Origin: Verrucomicrobiota bacterium | Lineage (GTDB): Bacteria > Verrucomicrobiota > Verrucomicrobiia > Chthoniobacterales > JAFAMB01 | Assembly: GCA_019247695.1 (NCBI GenBank) | Contig: JAFBAP010000008.1 | Coordinates: forward strand, 1-44,037 | Reading direction: 5' to 3' | Length of the DNA: 44,037 nt | In this document: positions 24,410 to 32,823 of the stretch, one piece after another | How the letters are laid out: each line of letters opens with the position of its first letter | Position numbering within the stretch: the stretch's first letter is position 1 | The notes under the pieces: generated by a model | What the model was told of the DNA's origin: nothing | Database searches by the model: none | What the model saw: the letters and a program-made list of their open reading frames with translations, nothing else | Position numbers and translations under genes: made by a program

Positions 24410-24904
24410 ATGGCGTCGAACCGAGAACCAGACGGAAGGAAAAAAGGGGACCGGGTACGGATTCTCCTGCAGAACCTCAGCGGGCCGGTAAACCCGGAAC
24501 AGGACCCATTGTACCTTGGCTACTTCTGGTTGTTTAATGAGCGAAAGTACTACGAGGCGCACGACATCCTCGAGCACCTGTGGCTCAATACCTCCGGCGT
24601 TTCCCACCGTTATTTCAAGGGATTAATCCAGTTTGCGGGTGCGTTTGTGCACTTGAAAAAGCATTATGAACGGCCGGATCACCCCGTCGACAAACGCCGG
24701 CTTGCCCCTGCCTGGCGCCTTTTTCGCCTTGCCCAGACGAATCTGCGGCCATACGCACCGGCTTACCTCGGATTCGACGTGCGTGCGGCGCTGAGTCTGG
24801 CTCAGACCTACAGGACGCTGCTGGAAGTTTCACAATTCCAGGAGAATCCCTGGGATCCGAAGCATCCGCCCCAGCTCGAGCCTCCCGCCCAGGTCCGGCG
24901 GTGA
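24410..24904 (+). CDS. DUF309 family protein
   Basis: A 164-aa helical protein with the DUF309 core. FNERKYYEAHDILEHLWL (about 43-60) contains the EAHE-like signature and HRYFKGLIQFAGAFVHLKKH (about 66-85) is the second conserved helix. DUF309 proteins are small all-helical proteins of unknown function in many bacteria and archaea. ATG 24410 adds about 30 residues of charged N-terminus before the conserved part, so the true start may be later. It is followed 52 bp later by the carboxypeptidase gene on the same strand. Confidence 0.82.
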   Translation: MASNREPDGRKKGDRVRILLQNLSGPVNPEQDPLYLGYFWLFNERKYYEAHDILEHLWLNTSGVSHRYFKGLIQFAGAFVHLKKHYERPDHPVDKRRLAPAWRLFRLAQTNLRPYAPAYLGFDVRAALSLAQTYRTLLEVSQFQENPWDPKHPPQLEPPAQVRR

Positions 24905-24956
24905 GATCCCCATTTGCCTTACCGGCGAAGCACAATACACTGTGCGCGGTTCGACC

Positions 24957-25907
24957 ATGCGCAAATTTTTCAAGCTCTCGTTCCTGGCCGCGGTTCTCAC
25001 TCTGGTTGCGGTGCCTGCGCGCGCCCAAATGGCGGTTGCGGCGTACGTCCTGGAGGACCATGCAACCGGTTACATCCTCGAATCGTACAAAGGCGACCAA
25101 AAACGTCCGATCGCCAGTTTGACCAAGATTGCCACCACGAAGATCGTCCTGGACTGGGCGCAGCGGACCAATACCGATCTTTCCCAGCAGGTGATTGTGC
25201 CCGTTCAGGCCATGGGTCCGGGCCTGACGAGCCCCGTCGGGCTGGTGCCGAACGATCTGGCGAGCTACCGCGACCTGATCTACGCGGCGTTGCTGCAGTC
25301 CGACAACATTGCCGCATCGACCCTCGCTTTCTATGTGGGTTCAGCCCTGCGCGCGCAGGGGGGCCCGGAACTGCGGGATCTGGCCGCCATCGACGCCTTT
25401 GTGGCCCAGATGAACGCCTTGGCCCGGGAACTCGGCATGGAGCGCACGCTCTTCGTAAATCCTCACGGGCTGGAGCCGCCGCGGGGCTTGCAACCTTATT
25501 CAACGGCGCTCGATCTGGGCAAGCTTACCATCTACGCCATGCGTGATGCGGCCTTCCGTTTCTACGTCTCCCAGCGGGAGCGTAAGGTTGCAGTCACCCG
25601 TAACGGGCAGGTTCTGCAATTCGTGTTGCGCAACACCAATGAGCTTGTCGGGACGGCCGGGGTGGACGGGGTCAAAACCGGGACCACGGCCAAAGCGGGC
25701 AACTGCCTGATTTTATCCTCGCAACACGATCCCGAGGTCAAGCAGCAGGGTGCCACCACGCTGGTAACGCCACGCCGGGTAAACGTCGTTGTCCTGAGTG
25801 CCGCAGACCGGTTCGGGACGGGTAGCCAGCTCCTCGCGCGCGCATGGTTGTTGTACGACCAATGGGCGGCGGCGGGCCGCCCGGCGGCCCAGCCCTCTCC
25901 GCGTTAA
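24957..25907 (+). CDS. D-alanyl-D-alanine carboxypeptidase (penicillin-binding protein, S11)
   Basis: A 316-aa exported serine peptidase that trims the terminal D-alanine of peptidoglycan stem peptides. The signal peptide is residues 1-23 (basic start, hydrophobic core, ARA cut before Q24). The three PBP motifs are in order: S54-L-T-K57 (SxxK), S115-D-N117 (SxN) and K240-T-G242. There is no clear C-terminal amphipathic anchor or PBP5_C domain, so it is a short DacA-type enzyme, possibly soluble in the periplasm. ATG 24957 is chosen because it opens the signal peptide; a GTG 15 bases upstream is less likely. Confidence 0.93.
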   Translation: MRKFFKLSFLAAVLTLVAVPARAQMAVAAYVLEDHATGYILESYKGDQKRPIASLTKIATTKIVLDWAQRTNTDLSQQVIVPVQAMGPGLTSPVGLVPNDLASYRDLIYAALLQSDNIAASTLAFYVGSALRAQGGPELRDLAAIDAFVAQMNALARELGMERTLFVNPHGLEPPRGLQPYSTALDLGKLTIYAMRDAAFRFYVSQRERKVAVTRNGQVLQFVLRNTNELVGTAGVDGVKTGTTAKAGNCLILSSQHDPEVKQQGATTLVTPRRVNVVVLSAADRFGTGSQLLARAWLLYDQWAAAGRPAAQPSPR

Positions 25908-26122
25908 AGACCGTTAATTTCGGTCATAAGGTAACGCTATATGTACAAAATGTGGCTCCGCGTGATAATCTGCGCCGATTAACGCATGGCAACAACCGGC
26001 AAACATCCGTCTGCGGCCGCTTTCGTCAGCACCCGGTTTGCCGCCACGGCGGCCACCCGTTGAGGCGTGGCCCGGAGTCTCCCCGGCAACGCCGCGTTGC
26101 ACCCTGCCACCTACACCTTACC

Positions 26123-26602
26123 ATGGATCCTCTGCTCGAATTGCTGCACCAAAACGCGAAGCTAAGTCGCGAAGATCTCGGTCGAATGTTGAAGTTGTCG
26201 CCCGCCGAGATCGACGAACGGATCCACCGTTACGAGGCTGACGGCTGGATTCTGGGCTACCAGGCCGTGATCGATCCCGAGAAGGTGGATGCCGATGCCG
26301 TCACCGCTTTCATCGAAGTGAGCATCACTCCGGAACGCGGCGGCGGTTTCGATCGTCTCGCGGAACGCATCGCAAGGTTTGATGAGGTCAAGACCTGCTG
26401 GCTCATGAGCGGTGGCTACGATCTGGCCGTCATGGTCGAGGGGGATAACCTGCGTGAGATTGCCCGGTTTGTCTCGGAGAAATTAAGCACGGTTGAAGGC
26501 GTGATCTCGACCGCCACGCGGTTCCGGCTCAAAACGTACAAGCAGAACGGAATGCTGCTCAGCCGCGGGGAACGCGCGGAACGTCTGGCGGTTGCACCCT
26601 GA
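26123..26602 (+). CDS. Lrp/AsnC family regulator (AlaR-like)
   Basis: The 159-aa regulator has an N-terminal winged helix-turn-helix (about 1-45; LLELLHQNAKLSREDLGRML then LSPAEIDERIHRYEADGWI) and a C-terminal RAM/AsnC ligand-binding ferredoxin-like domain (AFIEVSITPERGGGFD, CWLMSGGYDLAVMVEGD). ATG 26123 matches the start of the HTH; the longer in-frame reading has no homology. It lies 23 bp before an aminotransferase on the same strand. This is the order of the B. subtilis alaR-alaT pair, in which the Lrp protein activates the alanine transaminase gene. A 215-bp spacer upstream, with no recognised operator, would hold its promoter. Confidence 0.9.
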   Translation: MDPLLELLHQNAKLSREDLGRMLKLSPAEIDERIHRYEADGWILGYQAVIDPEKVDADAVTAFIEVSITPERGGGFDRLAERIARFDEVKTCWLMSGGYDLAVMVEGDNLREIARFVSEKLSTVEGVISTATRFRLKTYKQNGMLLSRGERAERLAVAP

Positions 26603-26625
26603 CGCGCGAAATCGCGAAATCGATT

Positions 26626-27810
26626 ATGAATACCGCTCTTGATCCCGCGCGTTTTGTTGCCGAGCACGTTAAAAACATCCCTCGCTCGGGTATCCGCGAT
26701 TTTTTTGAGATCGTCCAGTCGATGTCTGATGTCATTTCGCTCGGCATCGGCGAACCGGATTACGTCACCCCGTGGCGGATCCGTGAGGCTGCAATCTTTG
26801 CATTGGAGAAAGGCAGGACCGGTTACACCTCCAACCTTGGGTTGCCGCGACTGCGCCAGGTGATTTCACGCTACCTGGAACGTCGCTACGATCTTTGCTA
26901 CCAGCCGGACGCTGAAATCCTCGTCTCGGTGGGTGTGTCGGAGGCCCTCGATGTGGCGCTGCGCGCCACGCTGAACCGCGGCGATGAGGTCATTTACCAC
27001 GAGCCAAGTTACGTTTCGTACCGTCCGAGCATCGCGCTGGCAGGGGCCACGGCCGTCCCCGTGCAGACGCGGGCGGAAGACGCGTTTCGTCTGCGCGGGG
27101 AGGCGTTGCGGGCCAGCCTTACCCCCCGGACCAAAGCGCTGCTGCTGAGTTTTCCGACCAATCCAACCGGCGGCGTGCTCGAGCGCGACGACCTGGCGGC
27201 GATTGCGGAAGTTTGTACCGAGCATGACCTCCTGGTTTTTGCCGACGAGATCTATTGCGAACTCGTCTACGACGGGGTTCAACACGTCTCAATCGCATCC
27301 TTGCCGGGCATGCGGGATCGCACGGTGGTTCTCAACGGCTGCTCCAAATCGTATGCCATGACCGGGTTCCGCGTTGGGTATGCGTGCGCGCCCAGCGCGC
27401 TCATCGAGGCGATGATGAAAGTGCACCAGTACGCGATCATGTGCGCGACCAGTATTTCGCAGGAGGCGGCCATTGAAGCGCTTGAGAATTGCGACCGCGA
27501 AGTCGCCGCAATGCGGGACGATTACGAGCGGCGCCGCAATTATGTGGTCGGCCGGCTGAATGCCATGGGATTGCCGTGCCACGCCCCGAAGGGCACATTT
27601 TATGTCTTTCCTGAAATTGCGCCCACCGGACTGAGCAGCCGCGACTTTTCGTTGCAACTGTTGAAGAAGCACAAGGTGGCCGTGGTTCCCGGTATGGCTT
27701 TCGGTACCAGCGGGGAAGGATTTGTGCGGTGCTGCTTCGCGACCGGGCTCGACCAGCTGCGCGAGGCGATGGACCGGATGGAGAGGTTCGTCCAAGACGC
27801 CCGCGCCTGA
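26626..27810 (+). CDS. Class I/II aminotransferase (AlaT-like)
   Basis: A 394-aa PLP enzyme of fold type I. Visible: GIGEPDYVTPWRIREAA at the N-terminus, the substrate/PLP loop LLSFPTNPTGGVLERDDL with the conserved NP-TG, LLVFADEIYCELVYDG with the PLP aspartate, and the Schiff-base lysine in LNGCSKSYAMTGFRVGYA. The arginine that binds the substrate carboxylate lies in EGFVRCCFATG. The sub-family includes aspartate, alanine and aromatic aminotransferases. The Lrp partner immediately upstream favours the AlaT-type (glutamate-pyruvate) role, as an inference from gene order. ATG 26626. Confidence 0.9.
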   Translation: MNTALDPARFVAEHVKNIPRSGIRDFFEIVQSMSDVISLGIGEPDYVTPWRIREAAIFALEKGRTGYTSNLGLPRLRQVISRYLERRYDLCYQPDAEILVSVGVSEALDVALRATLNRGDEVIYHEPSYVSYRPSIALAGATAVPVQTRAEDAFRLRGEALRASLTPRTKALLLSFPTNPTGGVLERDDLAAIAEVCTEHDLLVFADEIYCELVYDGVQHVSIASLPGMRDRTVVLNGCSKSYAMTGFRVGYACAPSALIEAMMKVHQYAIMCATSISQEAAIEALENCDREVAAMRDDYERRRNYVVGRLNAMGLPCHAPKGTFYVFPEIAPTGLSSRDFSLQLLKKHKVAVVPGMAFGTSGEGFVRCCFATGLDQLREAMDRMERFVQDARA

Positions 27811-27846
27811 TCAGGCGGCAACACCGGCGCGAACGGAAAGATCTTC

Positions 27847-28599
27847 ATGGACCCAGTCCCTGACCCTATCACCCGTGCAGTCATCCTGGCCGCCGGACGA
27901 GGCACGCGCATGCGGGAACTCACTCACGAGGTGCCGAAACCGATGGTGCGCGTGGCCGGTCGGCCGGTCCTCGAGCACATCGTGACCGGCCTCGCCTCAG
28001 CCGGGATCAACCAGATCCTGGTGGTGGTCGGCTATCGCAAGGAGGTCATCACGGACTATTTCGGCAACGGGTCGCCGTTCCGGGTCCGCATTGATTACGT
28101 CGAGCAGGTGACCCAGGATGGCACCGGCCGGGTGGTGGCGCTGGCGCGCGCGTTCGCCGGAAGCGCGCCGTTTCTGCTGAGCTACGGCGATATCCTCGTC
28201 AATGCCTCATTTTACCCGCAGCTGCTCCAACTCGATGATGCCGAGATGCTGCTGTCGGTGCGCCGGTCGACCGATGTTTCCAAGGGCGGAGCGGTCTACC
28301 TCAATGGCGCGATGGAGCTTACCGACCTGAAGGAGAAACCTAAACCGGGAGAAGCGGCCACGCCGTGGTATAACGCCGGGATCTATACCTTTCGGGAAAG
28401 CATTTTCGCCTACGTGGCCCGACTGCAGCCCAGCCCCCGCGGCGAATACGAGCTTACCGACGCCATTCGCTCAATCGCACAGGCCGGCCGGAAGGTCCGG
28501 GCCATTGAGGTGACCGGTGACTGGGTGGACGTGCGCGACCCGGAAGTACTGGCCGAGTTGAATCGACGGCACGCGCAGGGCCGCCGCGAGCCGCCCTGA
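27847..28599 (+). CDS. Sugar-phosphate nucleotidyltransferase (RmlA/MurU-like)
   Basis: A 250-aa NTP_transferase enzyme that joins a sugar-1-phosphate to a nucleotide. The signature AVILAAGRGTRMRELTHEVPKPMVRVAGRPV (from about residue 10) holds the GxGTRM nucleotide loop and the catalytic lysine of PKPM. FLLSYGDILVN gives the metal aspartate, followed by LTDLKEKPKPGE and WYNAGIYTFRESIF. There is no C-terminal left-handed beta-helix, so it is the short type (MurU, glucose-1-phosphate thymidylyl- or mannose-1-phosphate guanylyl-like). The exact sugar and nucleotide cannot be read. It follows the aminotransferase by 36 bp. Confidence 0.88.
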   Translation: MDPVPDPITRAVILAAGRGTRMRELTHEVPKPMVRVAGRPVLEHIVTGLASAGINQILVVVGYRKEVITDYFGNGSPFRVRIDYVEQVTQDGTGRVVALARAFAGSAPFLLSYGDILVNASFYPQLLQLDDAEMLLSVRRSTDVSKGGAVYLNGAMELTDLKEKPKPGEAATPWYNAGIYTFRESIFAYVARLQPSPRGEYELTDAIRSIAQAGRKVRAIEVTGDWVDVRDPEVLAELNRRHAQGRREPP

Positions 28600-28619
28600 T
28601 CTGCATTCAACCTGGCCTC

Positions 28620-29297
28620 ATGCCGACCTCAATCGCCGTCGAGCGGCGTTCCTCAGCCCACCCTTTCGTCGTTCCGTTCGGGATCTTTGCGGCGTTCCTC
28701 ATCCTGAACCAACTCCTCGAGACCGCCTGGCCCGACGCAAGATTTCTGGTTTACCCCCTGCAGACCCTCGTCTGCGGCTATGCCTTGTGGCATTACCGCC
28801 TGGCCTACGGACCGCTTCGGGCCCGCGGCCTGGGGTTCGGGGCCATCACCGGTGTTCTCGTTCTCTGCTTCTGGGTGGCGCCCCAGCTCTTCGGCTTTGC
28901 GCCGCCCCGCACCGGCGGGTTTAATCCTGAGCGCCTGGCCGCCTTTCCCGGTCTTTATGCTCTGACGCTGGCAGTCCGCTTCTTGCGGCTGGTCATCGTG
29001 GTGCCGATTCTGGAGGAAGTCTTCTGGCGGGCGTGCGTCCTGCGCATCCTGATCCGGCCGGATCTTTCGAGTGTTCCATTCGGCGCTTTCAGCTGGAGCA
29101 GTTGCCTGGCAACGGCGGGCCTGTTCGCCATTGAACATCAACCACCCGATTGGCCGGCCGGCTTTCTGGCCGGCCTGTTGTACAACGCCGTCGCTTACCG
29201 GACCCGGAACCTGGGCGCTTGCATCTTTGGCCACGCGCTGACCAACCTGGGCCTGGGCATTTACATCTGCGCTACCCGCCAGTGGGGCTTCTGGTGA
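28620..29297 (+). CDS. CPBP (CAAX/bacteriocin-processing) family membrane protease
   Basis: A 225-aa polytopic membrane protein with about six hydrophobic helices. The glutamate-type intramembrane protease motifs are all present: EEVFWRA (EExxxR), FAIEH (FxxxH), and HALTN (HxxxN/B). The start, FVVPFGIFAAFLILNQLLE, and the general length resemble the CAAX-protease-related family seen with PEP-CTERM/exosortase systems, though that assignment is from memory and no exosortase is in the window. Its job could be cleavage of a membrane protein. ATG 28620, 20 bp after the nucleotidyltransferase. Confidence 0.85.
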   Translation: MPTSIAVERRSSAHPFVVPFGIFAAFLILNQLLETAWPDARFLVYPLQTLVCGYALWHYRLAYGPLRARGLGFGAITGVLVLCFWVAPQLFGFAPPRTGGFNPERLAAFPGLYALTLAVRFLRLVIVVPILEEVFWRACVLRILIRPDLSSVPFGAFSWSSCLATAGLFAIEHQPPDWPAGFLAGLLYNAVAYRTRNLGACIFGHALTNLGLGIYICATRQWGFW

Positions 29298-29304
29298 GAA
29301 AACC

Positions 29305-29439
29305 GGTGACGCGTAATGGGTAACGTGTAACGAGTAACGAGTAACGCGTAATAGTTGCCGCCATTATCCTGGTGGGTTACACGACGCCGTAGCCCATTAC
29401 CCGCTACCCGCTACTCGTTACCCGCTCCTCGTTACTCTC
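29305..29439 (+). repeat. Inverted GTAACG repeat directly before ispA
   Basis: The left arm at about 29305-29353 is built from GTAACG-type units (GGTGACGCGTAATGGGTAACG... GAGTAACGAGTAACGCGTAAT). The right arm at about 29391-29439 is the inverse (CCCATTACCCGCTACCCGCTACTCGTTACCCG...). The arms bracket about 37 bases. The unit is the same as in the element at 13164-13460. The right arm ends one base before the ispA ATG, leaving no Shine-Dalgarno sequence. Confidence 0.82.
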
Positions 29440-29440
29440 C

Positions 29441-30316
29441 ATGAAAGAATACCTTTTTGCCCGGCAGAAAATGGTCGATGCGGCTCTCGACCGTTTCCTG
29501 CCCAAGGCCAGCGTGAAGCCTGCAACCATTCACAAGGCCATGCGCTACAGCGTGTTTGCCGGAGGCAAACGCCTGCGTCCGATCCTTTGCCTCGCGGCCG
29601 CGGAATGTTGCGGCGGCGATCCGGCGGAAGCGTTGCCCCTGGCTTGCGCGGTGGAATGCATCCACACCTATTCTTTGATTCATGATGACCTGCCCTGCAT
29701 GGACGACGACGATTTCCGTCGCGGCATGCCGACGTCCCACAAGGTTTTCGGAGAGGGCATCGCCGTATTGGCGGGAGACGCCCTGCTTACGTATGCGTTC
29801 GAACTTGCTTCCCAGGTGCCGGGGTGGCCCCGGTACTCGCCTCGTGACGTGATCCGGGAACTGGCCGTCGCGAGCGGGAGCCGCCACCTGATTGCCGGCC
29901 AGGTGATTGATCTGGAGAGCGAAGGCAAGAAGGTTCCTTTGCCGTTGCTGAAGTTCATCCACGAGTCCAAGACCGCCGCGCTTCTCCGTTGTTCCCTGCG
30001 GCTGGGGGCCATGAGCGCCAACGCGGGCCCGGCCAGGCTCCAGCGTTTATCGGATTTCGGCCAGGCTTTGGGCCTCGCCTTCCAGGTGATCGACGACATC
30101 CTGGATGTAACCCAGACCACGGAAAAGCTCGGAAAGAGCGCCGGCAAGGATCTTGCCTCTGAAAAGGCCACTTACCCCGCCCTGGTTGGGCTCGACAAAT
30201 CGCGCCGGACCGCACGGCAACTGACCGAACAAGCGCGCGAGGCGCTCAAACCGATCGGCAAACCGGCCGCCGACCTCCTTGCGCTGGCCGATCACCTGCT
30301 CCAGCGGGATTTCTGA
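29441..30316 (+). CDS. ispA: Polyprenyl synthase (farnesyl/geranylgeranyl diphosphate synthase)
   Basis: A 291-aa all-helical prenyltransferase that condenses isopentenyl diphosphate with allylic diphosphates. GGKRLRP gives the conserved KR, the first aspartate-rich motif is DDLPCMDDDDFRRG, and the second is DDILDVTQTTEKLGKSAGKD with the catalytic DDxxD. The chain length before the first DDxxD and the total size fit FPP synthase (IspA), but GGPP synthase is also possible. No dxs or xseB is adjacent, unlike the E. coli operon. The start ATG 29441 lies against the repeat. The substrate is fixed by motifs; the product length is inferred. Confidence 0.93.
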   Translation: MKEYLFARQKMVDAALDRFLPKASVKPATIHKAMRYSVFAGGKRLRPILCLAAAECCGGDPAEALPLACAVECIHTYSLIHDDLPCMDDDDFRRGMPTSHKVFGEGIAVLAGDALLTYAFELASQVPGWPRYSPRDVIRELAVASGSRHLIAGQVIDLESEGKKVPLPLLKFIHESKTAALLRCSLRLGAMSANAGPARLQRLSDFGQALGLAFQVIDDILDVTQTTEKLGKSAGKDLASEKATYPALVGLDKSRRTARQLTEQAREALKPIGKPAADLLALADHLLQRDF

Positions 30317-30319
30317 GAA

Positions 30320-30895
30320 GAAAATGCCGCAAATGACGGAGCGGCTTACGCCGGTTCCCGAAGGGAGCCCTCCTCGAAGCCTTCCTTAGACCCCTGAGCT
30401 TTACCCGCATTTTTTGAGGGCGGCGCGGGGACGGCCGTGACCGTCTTACGGCCCGAAGGGCCAAGGGAACTTAGCCCAGGGTAAACCCCTCGACCTGATC
30501 CGCGATTCTGCCAGCATCAGGCAAGACCCGGCACGCGCCACGCGTCCGCTCTTCTCTCTATACCGTTTCGACGGCTATGGAGGTAAAATTTTGTCTTCCT
30601 TCCCAGGTGCCCTGCCGGCGTTACACCTATTAGACCGTATAAACGGTCCAGGCCCAACGGGCCGGGAGGCGGTTTGATGGCCTGAAGGGCCGTAAGACGG
30701 TCACGGCCGTCCCCGCGCTGCCCTCAAAAAATGCGGGTAAAGCTCAGCCTTAGGCAGAGCGTGGTTAAAGCCGGACGCTGAAGTGGCCGGTCGAAGATCG
30801 CTCGCGGACATTCCGGGGCAAAGAACGACGTCCGGTACTCGCCACGGCGTTCCATCATTTGCGGCATTTTTCCGGTTGTGGCATTCGTGGCATTT
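30320..30895 (+). repeat. Large nested inverted repeat in the ispA-rplU spacer
   Basis: The gene-free stretch 30317-30956 is mostly one imperfect cruciform. The outer arms are 30320-30340 and 30851-30872 (GAAAATGCCGCAAATGACGGA with its inverse). The middle arms are 69 nt each at 30394-30462 and 30679-30747, matching at about 65 positions. The core holds the 53-nt hairpin module also found near infA (30615-30667), and a CTTAGCCCAGGGTAAACCC stretch. A block at 30856-30895 resembles the sequence just before folP (38373-38413). There is no coding potential. Confidence 0.85.
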
Positions 30896-30956
30896 TGCGC
30901 TTGTCATCCCTGGACAACCGTGGCACTTTGGCCTCCTTTTTTAACTACCAGTGACC

Positions 30957-31271
30957 ATGGCGTACGCAATCATTCGAACAGGGAGTAAACAATACCGGGT
31001 CAGCCCTGGCGATACCATCGCGGTGGAAAAGCTGCCGGCCGAATCCGGTGCCAAGGTAACCTTTAGCGAAGTGGTGTTGCACGTCGAAGGCACGGAGGTC
31101 AGGACCGGTACCCCGTTCCTGAACGGGGCAAAGGTCACCGGTGAGGTTTTGGAACAGTTCAAGGACAAAAAGGTGATTGCATACAAGTTCAAACGGCGGA
31201 AAGGTTACCACCGTACCGTGGGCCACCGCCGCCGGTTGACGCGCGTGCGGATCGAGTCGATCGAACTTTAG
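30957..31271 (+). CDS. rplU: 50S ribosomal protein L21
   Basis: The 104-aa large-subunit protein binds 23S rRNA next to L20. The sequence is canonical: MAYAIIRTGSKQYRVSPGDT, then GAKVTGEVLEQFKDKKVIAYKFKRRKGYHRTVGHRR. ATG 30957 is preferred to a GTG two codons upstream. It is followed 49 bp later by rpmA, the usual pairing (rplU-rpmA). The usual obgE is not next; a terminator follows rpmA. Transcription probably begins between the inverted repeat and the start, but no clear promoter is seen. Confidence 0.98.
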   Translation: MAYAIIRTGSKQYRVSPGDTIAVEKLPAESGAKVTFSEVVLHVEGTEVRTGTPFLNGAKVTGEVLEQFKDKKVIAYKFKRRKGYHRTVGHRRRLTRVRIESIEL

Positions 31272-31320
31272 AGTCCTTCCAGGGGTTTTGGCGGTTTTAA
31301 TTTAGTCTAAGTTTTCCTTT

Positions 31321-31593
31321 ATGGCGCATAAGAAAGGCCAGGGCAGCGTCAAGAACGGGCGTGACAGTGCCAGCAAACGTCTTGGTGTGAAGAAATTTGG
31401 CAGTGAGCAGGTTGTTGCGGGTAACATCATTATCCGCCAACGGGGCACCAAGTTCTTGCCGGGTAAAAACGTGGGGTTGGGGCGCGACTACACAATCTAC
31501 GCTTTGGTGGACGGCATCGTACGGTTTGACCGTGAAGGTCGCCGCGTGAATGTCGATCCCGTAGCGGAGGCGCTAGTGAGCTCGCAAAGTTGA
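31321..31593 (+). CDS. rpmA: 50S ribosomal protein L27
   Basis: The 90-aa protein reaches the peptidyl-transferase centre with its N-terminus. [20 protein letters not shown] is the standard start, with no N-terminal cleavage extension of the kind seen in Firmicutes. [28 protein letters not shown] is diagnostic. It is the second gene after rplU and is followed 30 bp later by a strong terminator, so the unit is a two-gene operon. Confidence 0.98.
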   Translation: MAHKKGQGSVKNGRDSASKRLGVKKFGSEQVVAGNIIIRQRGTKFLPGKNVGLGRDYTIYALVDGIVRFDREGRRVNVDPVAEALVSSQS

Positions 31594-31622
31594 TACCGGC
31601 TATAAAAATTCCCTCCCGACGG

Positions 31623-31655
31623 AAAAGCGCCTCAAATCCCGAGGCGCTTTTTTTA
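31623..31655 (+). terminator. Rho-independent terminator after rpmA
   Basis: AAAAGCGCCTC at 31623-31633 pairs with GAGGCGCTTTT at 31641-31651 around AAATCCC, followed by a run of T. It is a textbook terminator for the rplU-rpmA transcript, and the A-run before the stem would give a T-run on the other strand too. Confidence 0.92.
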
Positions 31656-31665
31656 TTTATCGCGT

Positions 31666-32127
31666 ATGTTTAACGTCGTCCTTGTCGAACCTGAAATACC
31701 GCCTAACACGGGCAGCGTGGCCCGGCTTTGCCTGGCCACGGGCAGCACGCTTCACCTTGTGAGGCCGCTCGGTTTTTCCACAGACGATCGTTACCTGCGC
31801 CGGGCCGGCATGGATTACTGGACGCAGGTCCGGCTGTATTACTGGGAATCGCTCGCGCAGTTCCTTGACGAAACCGCGTCGGCCCCGGGGCGTTACTTTC
31901 TCACGACCAAGGCAACCCGCCGGTACTGGGAGACCCGTTACCGGCCCGAGGATTTCCTGGTGTTCGGCCGGGAAACGAAAGGCTTGCCCGAGACACTCTT
32001 GCAAGCGCAACCGGACCATTGTTTCAGGATCCCGATGCGGCCGGAAGCACGGAGCTTGAATCTGGCGACCGCGGTCGCCATCGTACTGTTTGAAGCCGTC
32101 AGGCAAACCCAAACCTGTGATTTCTGA
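31666..32127 (+). CDS. trmL: tRNA (cytidine/uridine-2'-O-)-methyltransferase TrmL
   Basis: The 153-aa SpoU-class (SPOUT) methyltransferase modifies the wobble nucleotide of tRNA-Leu. The three motifs are clear: PEIPPNTGSVARLCLATG (motif 1), VFGRETKGLPETLL (motif 2) and IPMRPEARSLNLATAVAIVLFE (motif 3, the knotted SAM site). Length fits TrmL (~157). The ATG lies just after the rpmA terminator, and its end overlaps the ABC ATPase gene by 11 bases. Confidence 0.95.
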   Translation: MFNVVLVEPEIPPNTGSVARLCLATGSTLHLVRPLGFSTDDRYLRRAGMDYWTQVRLYYWESLAQFLDETASAPGRYFLTTKATRRYWETRYRPEDFLVFGRETKGLPETLLQAQPDHCFRIPMRPEARSLNLATAVAIVLFEAVRQTQTCDF

Positions 32128-32821
32128 ACCTCAACTTGTCGCGCGCGATCTGCGCCGTTCGTTTCGGATCGGTTCGCGCCGGATCGAGGTGCTGCGAGGC
32201 ATCAGCCTGACGGCCATGCGCGGTGAAGTCATTTTCCTGTGCGGCGCCTCGGGGGCAGGCAAAACAACCCTGCTGTACTCGCTGGCTGGCCTGGAGCGGC
32301 CGGAAGCCGGGGAAGTCCACTTCGAAGGCAAGCCGCTCTACCGCAATTCCTTTGAGGACGCCAGGTTGCGCAACCGCAAGATGGGCTTTGTCTTTCAAAG
32401 CTACTTTCTGCTGCCCGAGTTAACGGCCCTTGAGAACGTCCGGCTGCCATCCCTGATCCGGAGCCGCTCGCAGGACAACCTGGCCGCGTCCTACCTGGAG
32501 CGGGTGGGCCTGGCGGACCGGATGCATCACCTGCCGAGCGAGATGTCCGGCGGCGAACAGCAGCGGGTCGCAATCGCACGAGCCCTGGTGAACGATCCTG
32601 CCATCCTCTTTGCCGACGAACCGACGGGCAACCTGGACTCGGCCAGCGGCCGGGCCGTCATGGAGCTGCTCCTGGAACTGGCGCGGGAAAAACAGCGCAC
32701 CCTTTTGGTCGTAACCCACGACCGGCAACTCGCCGGTCTGGGAGACCGGCAGATTTTTATCCGCGACGGCCTCCTGGTCCACCAACCCGCCGCACCCGTC
32801 CTCTCAACCTCATCGTCCTGA
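32117..32821 (+). CDS. lolD: ABC transporter ATPase, LolD-like
   Basis: A 234-aa ATPase of the LolD/MacB group. The Walker A GASGAGKT is at 43-50; FVFQSYFLLPELTALENV contains the Q-loop; MSGGEQQRVAIARAL is the signature and ILFADEPTGNLD the Walker B with catalytic Glu; VVTHD is the H-loop. In diderms LolD with LolC/E extracts outer-membrane-bound lipoproteins, but MacB-, FtsE- or drug-export partners look alike, and no permease lies beside it. GTG 32117, overlapping the trmL stop, is taken as start since the homology begins there; an upstream TTG would add nine residues. Confidence 0.85.
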   Translation: MISEPQLVARDLRRSFRIGSRRIEVLRGISLTAMRGEVIFLCGASGAGKTTLLYSLAGLERPEAGEVHFEGKPLYRNSFEDARLRNRKMGFVFQSYFLLPELTALENVRLPSLIRSRSQDNLAASYLERVGLADRMHHLPSEMSGGEQQRVAIARALVNDPAILFADEPTGNLDSASGRAVMELLLELAREKQRTLLVVTHDRQLAGLGDRQIFIRDGLLVHQPAAPVLSTSSS

Positions 32822-32823
32822 AC

